Shown piece after piece: positions 34,921 through 43,822 of a DNA stretch of 64,000 nucleotides. This DNA is from an uncultured Bacteroidales bacterium. Lineage in GTDB: Bacteria; Bacteroidota; Bacteroidia; Bacteroidales; P3. The notes below the pieces were generated by a model, which had not been told where the DNA came from, ran no database searches, and was given only the letters and a program-made list of their open reading frames with translations. Every line of letters starts with the position of its first letter. Position 1 is the first letter of the stretch. The position numbers were made by a program, and so were the translations under genes. Where the stretch lies: contig CALGCG010000024.1 of NCBI GenBank assembly GCA_937884485.1, forward strand, positions 1 to 64,000. Reading direction: 5' to 3'.

Positions 34921-35988
34921 TTATGATATTATTTTTTTTAGGATTGTCTCAGCGGCAGTCCCGTTGCCGAAATGGGCGTATTGATTTGGTATTTTGTCAA
35001 CTAATTTTTCTGTGGCATCAATGATTTTCTTTTCAGAAGCATCTGCCAAAATGGCGGCTCCGTCTTCCACAAGTTCTATCCACTCGGTTTCCGGTCGGAG
35101 AATGACGCAGCTTTTCTGGCAGAAGAAGGCCTCTTTCTGTAATCCCCCGCTGTCGGTCAGCACAAGGCGGCATCGTTGTAAGGCCGCAAGGGTCTCAAGA
35201 TAAGAGAGTGGTTCAACAACGTGGATTTTGGCTAAAAGATATGCAAGATTCATAGAATCAATACACTTACGTGTTCTGGGATGCAGCGGTAGCACTATTC
35301 CACAGTTGAAGTGTTCTGTAATTGTGTTCAGCGATGAAAGTATGTGTTTTAGCCTTCCCGGATTGTCTGTGTTGAAGTCGCGGTGCAGGGTGGCAAGGAT
35401 GTATGAATCCTGGATGGGTTTTGTCCTCTGCAGGGCGATGGATGAGTATCGCAGCACGTTGTCGTACATCACGTCGCCGCTGAATACAACCTCTTCTGTA
35501 AATCCTTCGTGCCTCAGGTTTTGTATGGCTGTTTGTGTCGGCGCGAAAAGCAGCGTCGACACATGGTCGGCAACTATACGGTTGATTTCCTCTGGCATGT
35601 TGCGGTTGAATGAGCGTAATCCAGCCTCGACGTGGTAGACAGGGATATGCAGCTTTGAAGCAGCCAAGGCTCCTGCCAGGGTGGAGTTGGTGTCGCCGTA
35701 GACCAGCACACCATCGTAGCGGTTCTGTAACAGTATTTCCTCTATGCCGCTCATCATCAGTCCCGTCTGCTTTCCGTGGGTGCCGGAGCCTACACCGAGG
35801 TTGTACCTTGGGAGGGGAATGTCCAGCTCGGCGAAGAACTGGCCCGACATGGCATCGTCGTAGTGCTGCCCCGTGTGAAGGATATCCTCTTGCAGGTCGG
35901 ATGCATAGTTTTCCCTGATAGTATGGGAGATAGCTGCCGCTTTGATGAATTGCGGACGTGCTCCGACAATGGTAAGTATTTTCTTCAT
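34921..35988 (-). CDS. UDP-N-acetylglucosamine 2-epimerase family protein (WbpI-like)
   Basis: 355 residues of the non-hydrolysing 2-epimerase fold: ILTIVGARPQFIKAAAIS, VLVYGDTNSTLAGALAASK, HVEAGLRSFNRNMPEEINRI, and the C-terminal LTDSGGLQKEAFF. The GARPQFIKAA start and NRNMPEEINR are closer to WbpI-type 2-epimerases acting on UDP-2,3-diacetamido sugars than to classical WecB. No other genes of that diacetamido-uronate pathway are in this window, so the exact substrate is open. It is distinct from the WecB-type gene at 50433. Confidence 0.88.
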   Translation of the reverse strand: MKKILTIVGARPQFIKAAAISHTIRENYASDLQEDILHTGQHYDDAMSGQFFAELDIPLPRYNLGVGSGTHGKQTGLMMSGIEEILLQNRYDGVLVYGDTNSTLAGALAASKLHIPVYHVEAGLRSFNRNMPEEINRIVADHVSTLLFAPTQTAIQNLRHEGFTEEVVFSGDVMYDNVLRYSSIALQRTKPIQDSYILATLHRDFNTDNPGRLKHILSSLNTITEHFNCGIVLPLHPRTRKCIDSMNLAYLLAKIHVVEPLSYLETLAALQRCRLVLTDSGGLQKEAFFCQKSCVILRPETEWIELVEDGAAILADASEKKIIDATEKLVDKIPNQYAHFGNGTAAETILKKIIS

Positions 35989-36723
35989 TTATCTAATTGA
36001 TACTATGACTCTTTTGACTATATTTTTATTGCCTTGCATCACGGCCTCTTTTATCCATTGTGCACCAAAGGGCATCCACCGTTGCGGGTGGGTGTTGACG
36101 AGGAGCGCTTTCTGGTGTATGGGGTGATGTATGTTGTTGAGAGCATGTATGATGTCGTCTGTAGAGTGGAACGTAAGCCCTGCTTTGTTCCACTCTTCTT
36201 GGTACTGTGGTACCTTGTCCCTTACCGCCACGCGGTAGCCGTCCCACCGGCGGCCAGTGTCGGTGAGGTAGAGGGTGGTGGAGAAATCGGTGTCGATCAT
36301 GGATTCGTGTTCAATGCCAAGTGCATGGTAATCGTATTGATTCCAAAGGTCTTGGCTGTTCCATTTCGATTTTGGACTGCCGTGAGCACAAACTGCTTTC
36401 ACATCGGCAATCTTCCTCAGTTCTTCCAGGTTCCTGCAGAAGTCCTCGTATGCCGCTGCCAGGTTTCCGTTGCAGGTGGTCAGGCACTCGTAGTGGTAGC
36501 CTACCTCATGTCCGAGAGCTGCAATTGCTTTGATGGTGTCCTTGTGGGATGCAAAGTGCATGGAACGAAAGTAGTATGTGGCTCTCGCCCCCGTCTGTGC
36601 CTCCTCTTGCGCAACCCTCAGCGAAAAGAGTGGTCTGGCGTCCACATCATGCCTGATTCTATGGTCTTTATGCTGTTTTAGCGCGTCAAGCAGCTCGTTG
36701 TATTTCTCTATGGTGAAGTCCAT
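35989..36723 (-). CDS. Polysaccharide deacetylase-like (NodB fold) protein
   Basis: 244 residues without a signal peptide. RHDVD near residue 25 corresponds to the metal-binding Asp motif of carbohydrate esterase 4 proteins. GHEVGYHYE (about 90) supplies the H-x-x-x-H-like metal ligands, and CAHGSPKSKW follows. Such proteins remove N- or O-acetyl groups from sugars. It directly abuts the WbpI-like gene (next base) and is 1 base from DUF354, so it is part of a tightly packed operon. Confidence 0.78.
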   Translation of the reverse strand: MDFTIEKYNELLDALKQHKDHRIRHDVDARPLFSLRVAQEEAQTGARATYYFRSMHFASHKDTIKAIAALGHEVGYHYECLTTCNGNLAAAYEDFCRNLEELRKIADVKAVCAHGSPKSKWNSQDLWNQYDYHALGIEHESMIDTDFSTTLYLTDTGRRWDGYRVAVRDKVPQYQEEWNKAGLTFHSTDDIIHALNNIHHPIHQKALLVNTHPQRWMPFGAQWIKEAVMQGNKNIVKRVIVSIR

Positions 36724-36724
36724 G

Positions 36725-37759
36725 CTATTTTTTCAGATTTTCAATGAAGTTTGTGAAAAAGGATGCCACATCGATCTTGTCCGACAGCATTTTTTCTCTT
36801 CTTCGCTGGAATGTTTCCCTGAGGTTTTCTGTTAGCATCATGGACACAGTATTGTAGAGCCTGTCCGGGTCGCTTGTCGGTATGCCGACGGTTAGTTGGT
36901 ATGTCTTCTCTAACTCTTCGAGTACTCCTATTCGTCCTGCGAAGTCGTTGAACCGGATTGACGGTGTTCCCAGCATGGCCGCTTCAACGGCCATGCTTTG
37001 GCTGTCGCCGATGTAGATTTTGGCAAAGGCCATGATATGGTGTATGTCGAGGGGGTTGATTTGCAACCGATGTTCTTCAAGGCCGGCCGGCAGAGGCCGC
37101 TCGGAGGTGATGTAGACATCGCCGTGAGGTGCAAGCATTTCGACCAGTTTGCGGGCAATTGTGTCGGTGATGCCGTGGGCATGGGCACTCACGTCATGAT
37201 AGGCGTTAAGTTGTGCAAAGCGGAGTAGGAAATAGGGGCGGTCGTGCGGGAAGTAGCGGTCGACCACTGCGGGGTCGGGGGTGAAGCGGCAAGGGTGCAG
37301 GTATGCAAGTTTGTGGAAGCCCTCATAGTGTGTGGTTTTGCCTTCGAGAGGTCCGTTGTTGCAGGATACGGGCGAGAGGTACTGGTCGGCAAAGGGTTTG
37401 ACGGCTTTTATGAATTGGGGAACGATGGTGGCATCATCCTCGGCCATCACCACCGAGCGTCTCCGAAGCAGCCATGCTACCTGAGCCACTTCGGGCGTGG
37501 AGCCGACCAAAATGTTCACCCTGTGTCTGAGGGTGAACCAGAACACTCGCCACAACCTTAAGGCCAAGGTGATTGCCGATTTGCGGCCGCTGGGCAGGAT
37601 GTTGACGTAGTCCAGGCCGGAGGCTTTGAGCAAATCCTCCAGTATGTCTTTCTTTCGGATGAGGATATATGTTTGGTGCCCATCGCGTTGCAGGTCGGCG
37701 ATGGTGTTCTTGTACAGGTGGAAGTGGGCGGGGTGCCCCAACTGGAAAAGGATTCTCAT
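36725..37759 (-). CDS. DUF354 GT-B-like glycosyltransferase
   Basis: 344 residues starting MRILFQLGHPAHFHLYKNTI, the start of DUF354 proteins, which have a GT-B fold like UDP-GlcNAc 2-epimerases and MurG. Later features: VVMAEDDATIVPQFIKA, RFTPDPAVVDRYF, and MAFAKIYIGDSQSMAVEAAMLGTPSI, a nucleotide-sugar-binding-like loop. DUF354 genes commonly sit next to WbpI/WecB-like epimerases as here, suggesting transfer of the sugar made by that enzyme. Confidence 0.82.
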   Translation of the reverse strand: MRILFQLGHPAHFHLYKNTIADLQRDGHQTYILIRKKDILEDLLKASGLDYVNILPSGRKSAITLALRLWRVFWFTLRHRVNILVGSTPEVAQVAWLLRRRSVVMAEDDATIVPQFIKAVKPFADQYLSPVSCNNGPLEGKTTHYEGFHKLAYLHPCRFTPDPAVVDRYFPHDRPYFLLRFAQLNAYHDVSAHAHGITDTIARKLVEMLAPHGDVYITSERPLPAGLEEHRLQINPLDIHHIMAFAKIYIGDSQSMAVEAAMLGTPSIRFNDFAGRIGVLEELEKTYQLTVGIPTSDPDRLYNTVSMMLTENLRETFQRRREKMLSDKIDVASFFTNFIENLKK

Positions 37760-38253
37760 AACTGTTTGATTATCTTGGCAGGCACGCCGCCCACCAGGCA
37801 GTGTGCCGGTACATCGCGCGTGACTACCGCCCCGGTGGCCACAACTGCCTCGTCACCGATGTTGACGCCGTAGATGATTGTCACATTGGGCATTATCCAT
37901 ACGCGTTTCCCGATATTGACGGGTTTGACGGTGAGGGGGTATATCTCTTTGAGAGGTGTTTGTGTCGGTATGCAGCCGTGGGCGGTGATGGTGCAGCGGT
38001 CGCCGATGGCGGTGTCGTCACCAATGGTGATCTGCTCTGGGAAAGCGCGGTCGAAGAGGCAGTCGTGTCCGATATACACTCTCTTCCCTACGTGTACACC
38101 ACTCCAGCGGTACATCCTGGCCCGCCACCCTTTGAAGGGGATGAAGAACATGAGGCGTGACAGCGAGAACCGCCACAGTTGGATGAAGGTGTACTTGATT
38201 TTTCCGGCGGGGGTGTCAAGGCCGTGATATTGAAGTATTTCTTTGCTGGGCAT
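37756..38253 (-). CDS. Left-handed beta-helix acyltransferase
   Basis: 165 residues with hexapeptide repeats ([LIV]-G-x-x-x-x; IGHDCLFDRA, ITIGDDTAIGDRC, IGKRVWIMPNVTI, IGDEAVVATGAVV) and the C-terminal NodL/LacA-type VPAHCLVGGVPAKIIKQL. It probably O- or N-acetylates a sugar of the polysaccharide using acetyl-CoA. It overlaps DUF354 by 4 bases. Confidence 0.88.
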   Translation of the reverse strand: MPSKEILQYHGLDTPAGKIKYTFIQLWRFSLSRLMFFIPFKGWRARMYRWSGVHVGKRVYIGHDCLFDRAFPEQITIGDDTAIGDRCTITAHGCIPTQTPLKEIYPLTVKPVNIGKRVWIMPNVTIIYGVNIGDEAVVATGAVVTRDVPAHCLVGGVPAKIIKQL

Positions 38254-38269
38254 GAATTGTGTATTTCAT

Positions 38270-39559
38270 TTACTCTGTAATGGTGACTAAACGCTTGTTG
38301 TTGTGCATTAAAGGTATTTGTTGCACTTTCTCTACAGTCACCGTGCATCCTAACTCCTTGGTCCAATGGCTTATAATCTCCTGCTCCTTTTTTTCTGTAA
38401 AAAACGGGGTGACCACAAGTCGGAGTGTGATGGATTTATCCTTGCGATATACAACCTGGAATGCTTTTACCATGTCGTGGCCTTCGTCGTCATAACGGCT
38501 CAGGTATTCGTCCAGGGTGTAAACGGTCAGGCGCTTGCCATGTATGTCAAGAATGGTTTCACAGTCGTGGCCGATTATGCGATGGATTATGCCGTCTTTC
38601 ATCTCCACGAGGTCGAGGGTGTCGTAGCGTATGAATGGCTGTGCCAGGTTCCAGAAATCGGTGCTGACAACGCGGCCGATGCCGTTGACGACGGGATTTC
38701 CGTTGTCGTCGAGGACCTCCATCACGCCATACGGAAGGGTTTGGTGGTAGCCGTCGTGCAGGGGTGTTTCATAGGTATTCATGGTCCCTTCGCACGAGTA
38801 TGAATCTATGATGTCGCAGCCAAATGCCAGTTCCACGTCTTTTCTGGTTGCGTCGGTCAGGTTGCTCCCTGTCGTGAAGATGCGCTTGGGGTTGTGCGAA
38901 AATTCTGGATGCTGTATCTTGTAGTGCGCCAATAGGCTGAGGGGGGCAGGGTAGGAGCGCAAAAAGAGCGGTTTTTCGCGTTCTATCTGTTGCAGTATTT
39001 CATGTAGGCGTGTGTCGTCCAACGAGTAGAAAGTAACATAGCTGCTGCGGTTCACCCAGTCCTGCGCCCGTTTGGCAAACGTCTCGCGTGCCGAGCGCTT
39101 GATGTTCATATATCGATTCCCCAGACGATAGCCGGCTTTATACCACGTCAGCAGTTTGGCTGCGGTGTTGATCGAGGTCGCCTCGGGGGAGGTGTAGTAG
39201 GTGAACGGCTCTCCGGTGGAGCCGCTGGAATTCAGTTTTATGCGTTTGGATGCCGGATAGCAGTCGGAGGCGAAGCGGGCCAACCCCTGTTCCCGTATGA
39301 TTTGTTTGCTGACAATGGGCAGCTTGCGCAAATCTTCGAATGAACGTATGCTATCGCGCTCCAGGCCAAGGTCTTGGTAGTACGGCACATGCTCGATGGC
39401 CAGATTGGCAATGTCGCGCAGTTTGGCACAGCGGAAGTCAAGCATCTGTTGCTCGCTCCATTGCTCGCTCTGCTTGAGAAAGCGCATGTCGCGATAGACG
39501 TTTTGATTGGTAGCCCAGTCGCTTAGGGGCAGTATAATATGCTCATGAATGAATGCCAT
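38270..39559 (-). CDS. AMP-forming ligase-like protein (CapK/PaaK type)
   Basis: About 429 residues from MAFIHEHIILPL; the frame opens upstream to 39688, but that part lies inside the GT4 gene. The adenylate-forming signature LNSSGSTGEPFTYYTSPEA is near residue 115; RIFTTGSNLTDATRK and DSYSCEGTMNTYE follow, with QPFIRYDTLDLVE late. CapK-like proteins recur in capsule loci and may activate a carboxylate for attachment to sugar. The substrate is unknown. Confidence 0.82.
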   Translation of the reverse strand: MAFIHEHIILPLSDWATNQNVYRDMRFLKQSEQWSEQQMLDFRCAKLRDIANLAIEHVPYYQDLGLERDSIRSFEDLRKLPIVSKQIIREQGLARFASDCYPASKRIKLNSSGSTGEPFTYYTSPEATSINTAAKLLTWYKAGYRLGNRYMNIKRSARETFAKRAQDWVNRSSYVTFYSLDDTRLHEILQQIEREKPLFLRSYPAPLSLLAHYKIQHPEFSHNPKRIFTTGSNLTDATRKDVELAFGCDIIDSYSCEGTMNTYETPLHDGYHQTLPYGVMEVLDDNGNPVVNGIGRVVSTDFWNLAQPFIRYDTLDLVEMKDGIIHRIIGHDCETILDIHGKRLTVYTLDEYLSRYDDEGHDMVKAFQVVYRKDKSITLRLVVTPFFTEKKEQEIISHWTKELGCTVTVEKVQQIPLMHNNKRLVTITE

Positions 39560-40550
39560 AGGCTGTGTATAGTTTGTCTTTGATGTTTTCCCATCGGTAG
39601 AGGCTGACGGCTTTGTGTGCCTGCAGGGTGATGGTGCGTGCAATGGTCTGGTTCCCGGTGGCCCAAAGCATTTTGGATGCCAGGGCATCGCTGTCGTTGC
39701 TGTCGAAGAGTAGGCCCGTGTTGTTGTTTTTCACCATGTAAGGCACGCCGCCCACTTTGCTGGAAATCACCAGCAATCCGGCATTCATGGCCTCGAGCAG
39801 CGACACCGGCATGTTGTCCACCAGGGGGGCGGAGAGTATGATGTCGTTCTGGTCCAGGTATCGGTAAATCTCGTTGTTGCCCACACGGCCGGTGAAGGTG
39901 ACGTTCTTCAAGCCGAGGTCTTCCGCCATCCGCACGAGGTTTTCGTGCTCGCTGCCGTCGCCCACCAGGGTCAGGGTGGCTTCGGGCATGGCGGACTGCA
40001 CCTTGCTGAAAGCCTGCAGGATGCACGGAATGTTGTACAGCGGTTCGTGTGCCCGTGTGCAGATGAATTTGGGTTTGAGGCTCTCGCGCAGGCGAAACCG
40101 GCTGTCGTCCAGCTCCAGTATGTTGGGGATGGTGACAAAGGGGATGTTGTGTTTTTCAAACACTTGGGCCAGGAAACCCGACAGGGCGATGTTGGCGTCG
40201 GTGCGCATCAGGTAGTGCCGCACCAACCGCGGATGCCGGTCGAAAAACTCCTCCCCGCCACCGCCGTGGTAGGTCAGCACGATGCGTTTGCCGAGCCATC
40301 TTCCCACGGTCACTCCCACCACTGCCGGCAGGAAACCCCAGCTGGAGCAGCAATGGATGTGGAATGTGTCGAAGTCCTTCCCTTTGTTTTTCAGCTTGAT
40401 GGGCAACATCAGGCGCCGCACGGCGGATGCTTTGGTGCTGAACACCTCGGCATGATGTCCGTCGGCCTCCAGCATTTTTTGCATTATTTCCACTTGGCCG
40501 GAGATGCCTCCGACCTTTGGCCTGTAGTTGCATATCAATAACACTTTCAT
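39543..40550 (-). CDS. Glycosyltransferase family 4 protein
   Basis: 335 residues, GT-B fold. The N-terminus MKVLLICNYRPKVGGISGQVE has the GG loop. The C-terminal half contains ATLTLVGDGSEHENLVRMAEDL, VTFTGRVGNNEIYRYL and APLVDNMPVSLLEAMNAGLLVISSKVGGVPYMVK, the conserved E-x7-E region with one altered position. It probably adds a hexose or related sugar to the lipid-linked repeat unit. The 3' end overlaps the ligase gene by 17 bases. Confidence 0.9.
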   Translation of the reverse strand: MKVLLICNYRPKVGGISGQVEIMQKMLEADGHHAEVFSTKASAVRRLMLPIKLKNKGKDFDTFHIHCCSSWGFLPAVVGVTVGRWLGKRIVLTYHGGGGEEFFDRHPRLVRHYLMRTDANIALSGFLAQVFEKHNIPFVTIPNILELDDSRFRLRESLKPKFICTRAHEPLYNIPCILQAFSKVQSAMPEATLTLVGDGSEHENLVRMAEDLGLKNVTFTGRVGNNEIYRYLDQNDIILSAPLVDNMPVSLLEAMNAGLLVISSKVGGVPYMVKNNNTGLLFDSNDSDALASKMLWATGNQTIARTITLQAHKAVSLYRWENIKDKLYTAYGIHS

Positions 40551-40602
40551 GTACGAACTTTGTTAAAGGATGTTAAATCGTCGTGTCATGTCCTTTTTAT
40601 CG

Positions 40603-40671
40603 CCCTGTCAAATCCCATCTTGGTGGGAGTTGGTAGGGAGTTGGTGGGGAGTTGGTAGGGGGTTGACAGGG
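40603..40671. repeat. Palindromic G-rich intergenic repeat, copy B
   Basis: Perfect outer inverted repeat CCCTGTCAA (40603-40611) and TTGACAGGG (40663-40671) enclosing three GGGAGTTGGT-type units. Together with copies at about 6003 and 53977 it forms a family confined to gaps between genes. Confidence 0.65.
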
Positions 40672-40680
40672 ACTTTGCTC

Positions 40681-42084
40681 TTATAGAAGACCGCGTGAAC
40701 CCAGCTTGAAAAATGCCCAGGCAATGGCCATGACGGGGACGACATAGTACCAGATTCTGAAAAAGCGGTAGTTTTTTTCGTTGAGCTGTGTTACGCCGTA
40801 GGCCGCCATGATGAGCAGCACCGGCAGTGCCGGCAGCAGGAAGCGTTCCGAGTTGGCGAAGCCGCTGGTGGAGATGATGCCGAGGTAGACAATGGCGAAG
40901 GAGCCGATGAGGCTGAGGTTGCGCCAGTTCTTGGTGATGAAGATGGCGCTGAAAACTGCAATCAGCACAAAGCCGCCAAAGAAGTTGCGCACGTAGTTGC
41001 CACCGCTGAGTATCTGCTGGTTGTATTGTTGGTCCACGTCGACCATGGTGGGGAACGGCATGACGAACATCATGGGTGCCATCACTGTGCCTGTGGCGTA
41101 TTTGGCCCATTGGTTGCCCTTGTTGGTCTGGTGGGTGCGCTTGTCTGTCTGGTTGGTTTCGCGGTCGTCCCAGGTCGATTGAATCTCTGTGCTGATGGTT
41201 CCTCCGGCCAGCGTTGCGACGGCCAGCGCTCCCCAGCTGATGAGTAAGATGCGCTTGGTGCGGCCAATGACCGAAGTGTTGGTGAATATCAATGCTGTGG
41301 CAATGGCGAACAGGGCGGCAGCGCCCAATACGGTGCGGAAGGTGAAAAGAAAGATTGCCAGAACCACCGGCAGGGCGATGGTCAATATATTGTATTTCTT
41401 GCTCCGCAACAGGTAATCGCAACGTTCCAGATAAGCTATCAGAATGAATATCATGAAGGTCTCCTTCAGGTGCAGTCCGCAGTAGATGATGAGGTTAGGC
41501 ATGAAGCAGGCGAAAACGGCAGAGAGGCGGCCCCCTTCCTCGCCGATGTTGCGCTTGGCCAGCAGGTAGATGAGCAGGCATGTGGCGGCGCTGAAGATGC
41601 AGTTGACCAGTCGGGGCAGGAGGATGCTTTCCCGTGTGACTTTGCTCAGCAGCGAGAGATAGAAGAGATAGCCCGAGTCGGAGACGGTTTCGGAGTCAAT
41701 GAAGAGGTAGCGGAACACATCGACAAGGTTTGCATGGAGATTGCTCATGGTTTCTTCGTAGTACCAGACAGAGTCGCCGGCTTCAAATTCAAAGGGGATG
41801 CCGGTCTTCATGATGAAGTAGAAGTAGGAGAAGATGGTCCAGGCCACACGCAGTCCGAGCGCTGTGAAAAATATGTACTGCAAAAACCTTTTTTCTTCTA
41901 TGGCCCGCCATTTGGCGCTGCAATAGGAGCTGAGCAGGAAGAATCCTACCACCCACAGGATGCCCATCAGTATATAGTCGATGGCCATGGCGTGGTTGAA
42001 GAAAGCTAACGATACGGCTGCCAGCGAGCCTAAGTATAGGTAGATGCCTCTGTTGGCTATTTGTTTGGGTAAGAAGGGTACCAT
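40681..42084 (-). CDS. Polytopic membrane protein (GT-C or polymerase-like)
   Basis: About 467 residues with roughly 11 membrane segments, starting MVPFLPKQIANRGIYLYLGS. After the second or third helix is an acidic loop FEFEAGDSVWYYEETM, like the first periplasmic loop of GT-C enzymes (GT39/ArnT). TCLLIYLLAKRN and CFMPNLIIYCGLHLKETFMIF also recall that fold. It could transfer a sugar from a lipid carrier or be the Wzy polymerase of the locus. The frame continues upstream to 42738 only as a shadow of the next gene. Start is 5 bases after the upstream stop. Confidence 0.7.
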   Translation of the reverse strand: MVPFLPKQIANRGIYLYLGSLAAVSLAFFNHAMAIDYILMGILWVVGFFLLSSYCSAKWRAIEEKRFLQYIFFTALGLRVAWTIFSYFYFIMKTGIPFEFEAGDSVWYYEETMSNLHANLVDVFRYLFIDSETVSDSGYLFYLSLLSKVTRESILLPRLVNCIFSAATCLLIYLLAKRNIGEEGGRLSAVFACFMPNLIIYCGLHLKETFMIFILIAYLERCDYLLRSKKYNILTIALPVVLAIFLFTFRTVLGAAALFAIATALIFTNTSVIGRTKRILLISWGALAVATLAGGTISTEIQSTWDDRETNQTDKRTHQTNKGNQWAKYATGTVMAPMMFVMPFPTMVDVDQQYNQQILSGGNYVRNFFGGFVLIAVFSAIFITKNWRNLSLIGSFAIVYLGIISTSGFANSERFLLPALPVLLIMAAYGVTQLNEKNYRFFRIWYYVVPVMAIAWAFFKLGSRGLL

Positions 42085-42089
42085 TTTTT

Positions 42090-42815
42090 TTATCCTATGA
42101 TTTTGCGTTTTATCTTGATAAGTCGGGTCATGCATTTCTGCCCCACCAGTTTTTTGATGCTGTTTTTCCAGCCTTTCGTGTCGGTTTTGCCGTCCCACGA
42201 GCCCATGAAGAGGTGGTTGCAGTATGTGTTCTCGGTCAGTAGGTATTCGCCTGTGGTCTGGTGGGGGCAGAAGTAGTCGGAGGGGAAGACGGTGAGGTCT
42301 TTGTATTGGCCTTGCTTGCCGTCGCACAGGAAGCCGTTGGCTTTCATGATGGCGCTGATGCGCAGGGTGTTGGTGGTGGTGTCGAGGGTGCCGTCGTCGC
42401 GGCGGAAGTGCAGGCCGTCGTAGGCATGCAGCTGCTCCTCCACCCATTGGCCACCGGCCTCGCTGGCCATGAGACCTGTGACGGGGGGCTTGTGCTTGCT
42501 GCCCTCGTAGCCGGTGAAGGCGCTGAGGTGCAGCAGGTCGTCGAGGGGTTTCAGTATCTCCACGTCGGTGTCCATGTACACGCCGCCCTCGGTGCTGAGG
42601 GCATAGAGGCGCACGTAGTCGGTCACGAAAGCGTATTTCCTGGCAGCGTAGGCTTCCTTGGTGTAGGGGATGCTGTCGACGTCGAAGTTGTCCTCGTTCC
42701 AGAGCTTGTAGTGCCAGTCGGGCATGTGCCGGTGCCACGAGGCGATGCAGTCCTTGGCCAGCTGCGGCATCTCGCCCCGGCCAAACCAGCAGTAGTGTAT
42801 TGTTTTGGGTATCAT
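42090..42815 (-). CDS. Glycosyltransferase family 32-like protein
   Basis: 241 residues from MIPKTIHYCWFGRGEMPQ, the typical start of capsular GT32 (Gly_transf_sug) enzymes. The DxD motif is in GGVYMDTDVEILKPLDDLL. It starts within the end of the upstream GT2 gene by a 4-base overlap; the longer frame from 42893 has no GT32 character. It should add a sugar using a nucleotide-sugar donor and a divalent metal. Confidence 0.87.
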   Translation of the reverse strand: MIPKTIHYCWFGRGEMPQLAKDCIASWHRHMPDWHYKLWNEDNFDVDSIPYTKEAYAARKYAFVTDYVRLYALSTEGGVYMDTDVEILKPLDDLLHLSAFTGYEGSKHKPPVTGLMASEAGGQWVEEQLHAYDGLHFRRDDGTLDTTTNTLRISAIMKANGFLCDGKQGQYKDLTVFPSDYFCPHQTTGEYLLTENTYCNHLFMGSWDGKTDTKGWKNSIKKLVGQKCMTRLIKIKRKIIG

Positions 42816-43801
42816 CTTGAGAGTAGGCGTTGTTTTATTTTGGAACCTTCGTTCAGAATGGTTTGTTTGATTTGGAGCATCCATACGGGACACTGATACT
42901 GCCGGCGTGTCCGTGTCGGCTGCTTGCTCCAGTCCACCTTGGCCAGCTCGGTGCGTGCGGCCTCCCTGTAGCGTCTGTCGAGCAGGTGGTTCAGCAGGCT
43001 GTAAGTTCTCAGGTTGTCTATGAGTTGTTTGTAGTCGGGATTGCTTTTCTCCTGAGGTTCAAATTCGCTCAGTTGCCACAGCATATTCCGCTCCGGCGGG
43101 TGTAGGTGGTGGGTTCCGCGATAGGTTATGTCGACATCTTGATTGTAGTTGCTTAAAGGCTTATTGAGCAGTACTGCCTTATGTTTGAACACTATACGTA
43201 TCCAAAGCAGAAAGTCTTCGCCCAGGGTGATGCCTACGGGGAATCCCCCCGTTTCATCAAAAATCGTTCGGGGAATACAGACCGCTCCTGTCCACAATGG
43301 CATGCAGAGGGTACGGGCGTAGACCTGGCAGTAGTTGATCTCGCCTTCGGTGAAGCTTTCGTCCACTCCGATGGGTGCCTGTCGGCGTCTCCCGTTCTTT
43401 ACAATCCAATAGCTTGTGCCGTAGATGCCGGCGTCGGGGTGCCGTTCGATCAGGCCCGCCATTTCCTCGAGGAAAGTGGGTTCCCACCAGTCGTCGGCGT
43501 CGAGGAAGCAGATATACGGCGACGCAAGCGCCGCCTCACGCGACAAAGGAGCGCTGGCACTTGCGCCTGCCATGGCCACGCCACGGTTGCGCGCCGCGCT
43601 GACGCCGGCATTCTCCTGTCGCACCAGCCGTATGCGAGGGTCTGCAATGGCGGCCACGATATCGCCCCCGCCATCGGTACTGCCGTCGTCGACCACGATG
43701 AGCTCCCAGTCCCGGTATGTCTGTCCCACGACGCTCTCCACGGCCTTGCGGACGTAGGACGCCTTGTTGTAAAGGGGCATGATGATGCTGTATCGAACCA
43801 T
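42812..43801 (-). CDS. Glycosyltransferase family 2 protein carrying an in-frame inserted element
   Basis: 329 residues, GT-A fold: SIIMPLYNKASYVRKAVESV, WELIVVDDGSTDGGGDI, then VSAARNRGVAMA, and the DxD region ICFLDADDWWEP. Between NRG and DADD the family usually has about 12 residues (other GT2 genes in this window have 12); here there are 26. The extra 14 residues (GASASAPLSREAAL) coincide with the REP-like repeat at 43524-43552. The frame is kept, so the protein may be functional. It overlaps the GT32 gene by 4 bases. Confidence 0.88.
   Translation of the reverse strand: MVRYSIIMPLYNKASYVRKAVESVVGQTYRDWELIVVDDGSTDGGGDIVAAIADPRIRLVRQENAGVSAARNRGVAMAGASASAPLSREAALASPYICFLDADDWWEPTFLEEMAGLIERHPDAGIYGTSYWIVKNGRRRQAPIGVDESFTEGEINYCQVYARTLCMPLWTGAVCIPRTIFDETGGFPVGITLGEDFLLWIRIVFKHKAVLLNKPLSNYNQDVDITYRGTHHLHPPERNMLWQLSEFEPQEKSNPDYKQLIDNLRTYSLLNHLLDRRYREAARTELAKVDWSKQPTRTRRQYQCPVWMLQIKQTILNEGSKIKQRLLSR
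43524..43552 (+). repeat. REP-like element copy 1, inside a GT2 gene
   Basis: GCAAGCG at 43524-43530, 12 bases, then ACAAAGGAGC at 43543-43552, identical in sequence and spacing to copies at 55582, 55807 (inverted) and 56221 (inverted). Hairpin-forming CGGCG/CGCCG arms surround the first part. A second hairpin, GGCGCAAGTGCC on the minus strand, lies at 43558-43569. It interrupts a conserved GT2 motif in frame. Confidence 0.8.
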
Positions 43802-43822
43802 GTGATTTGAATTGTTGAGGCT

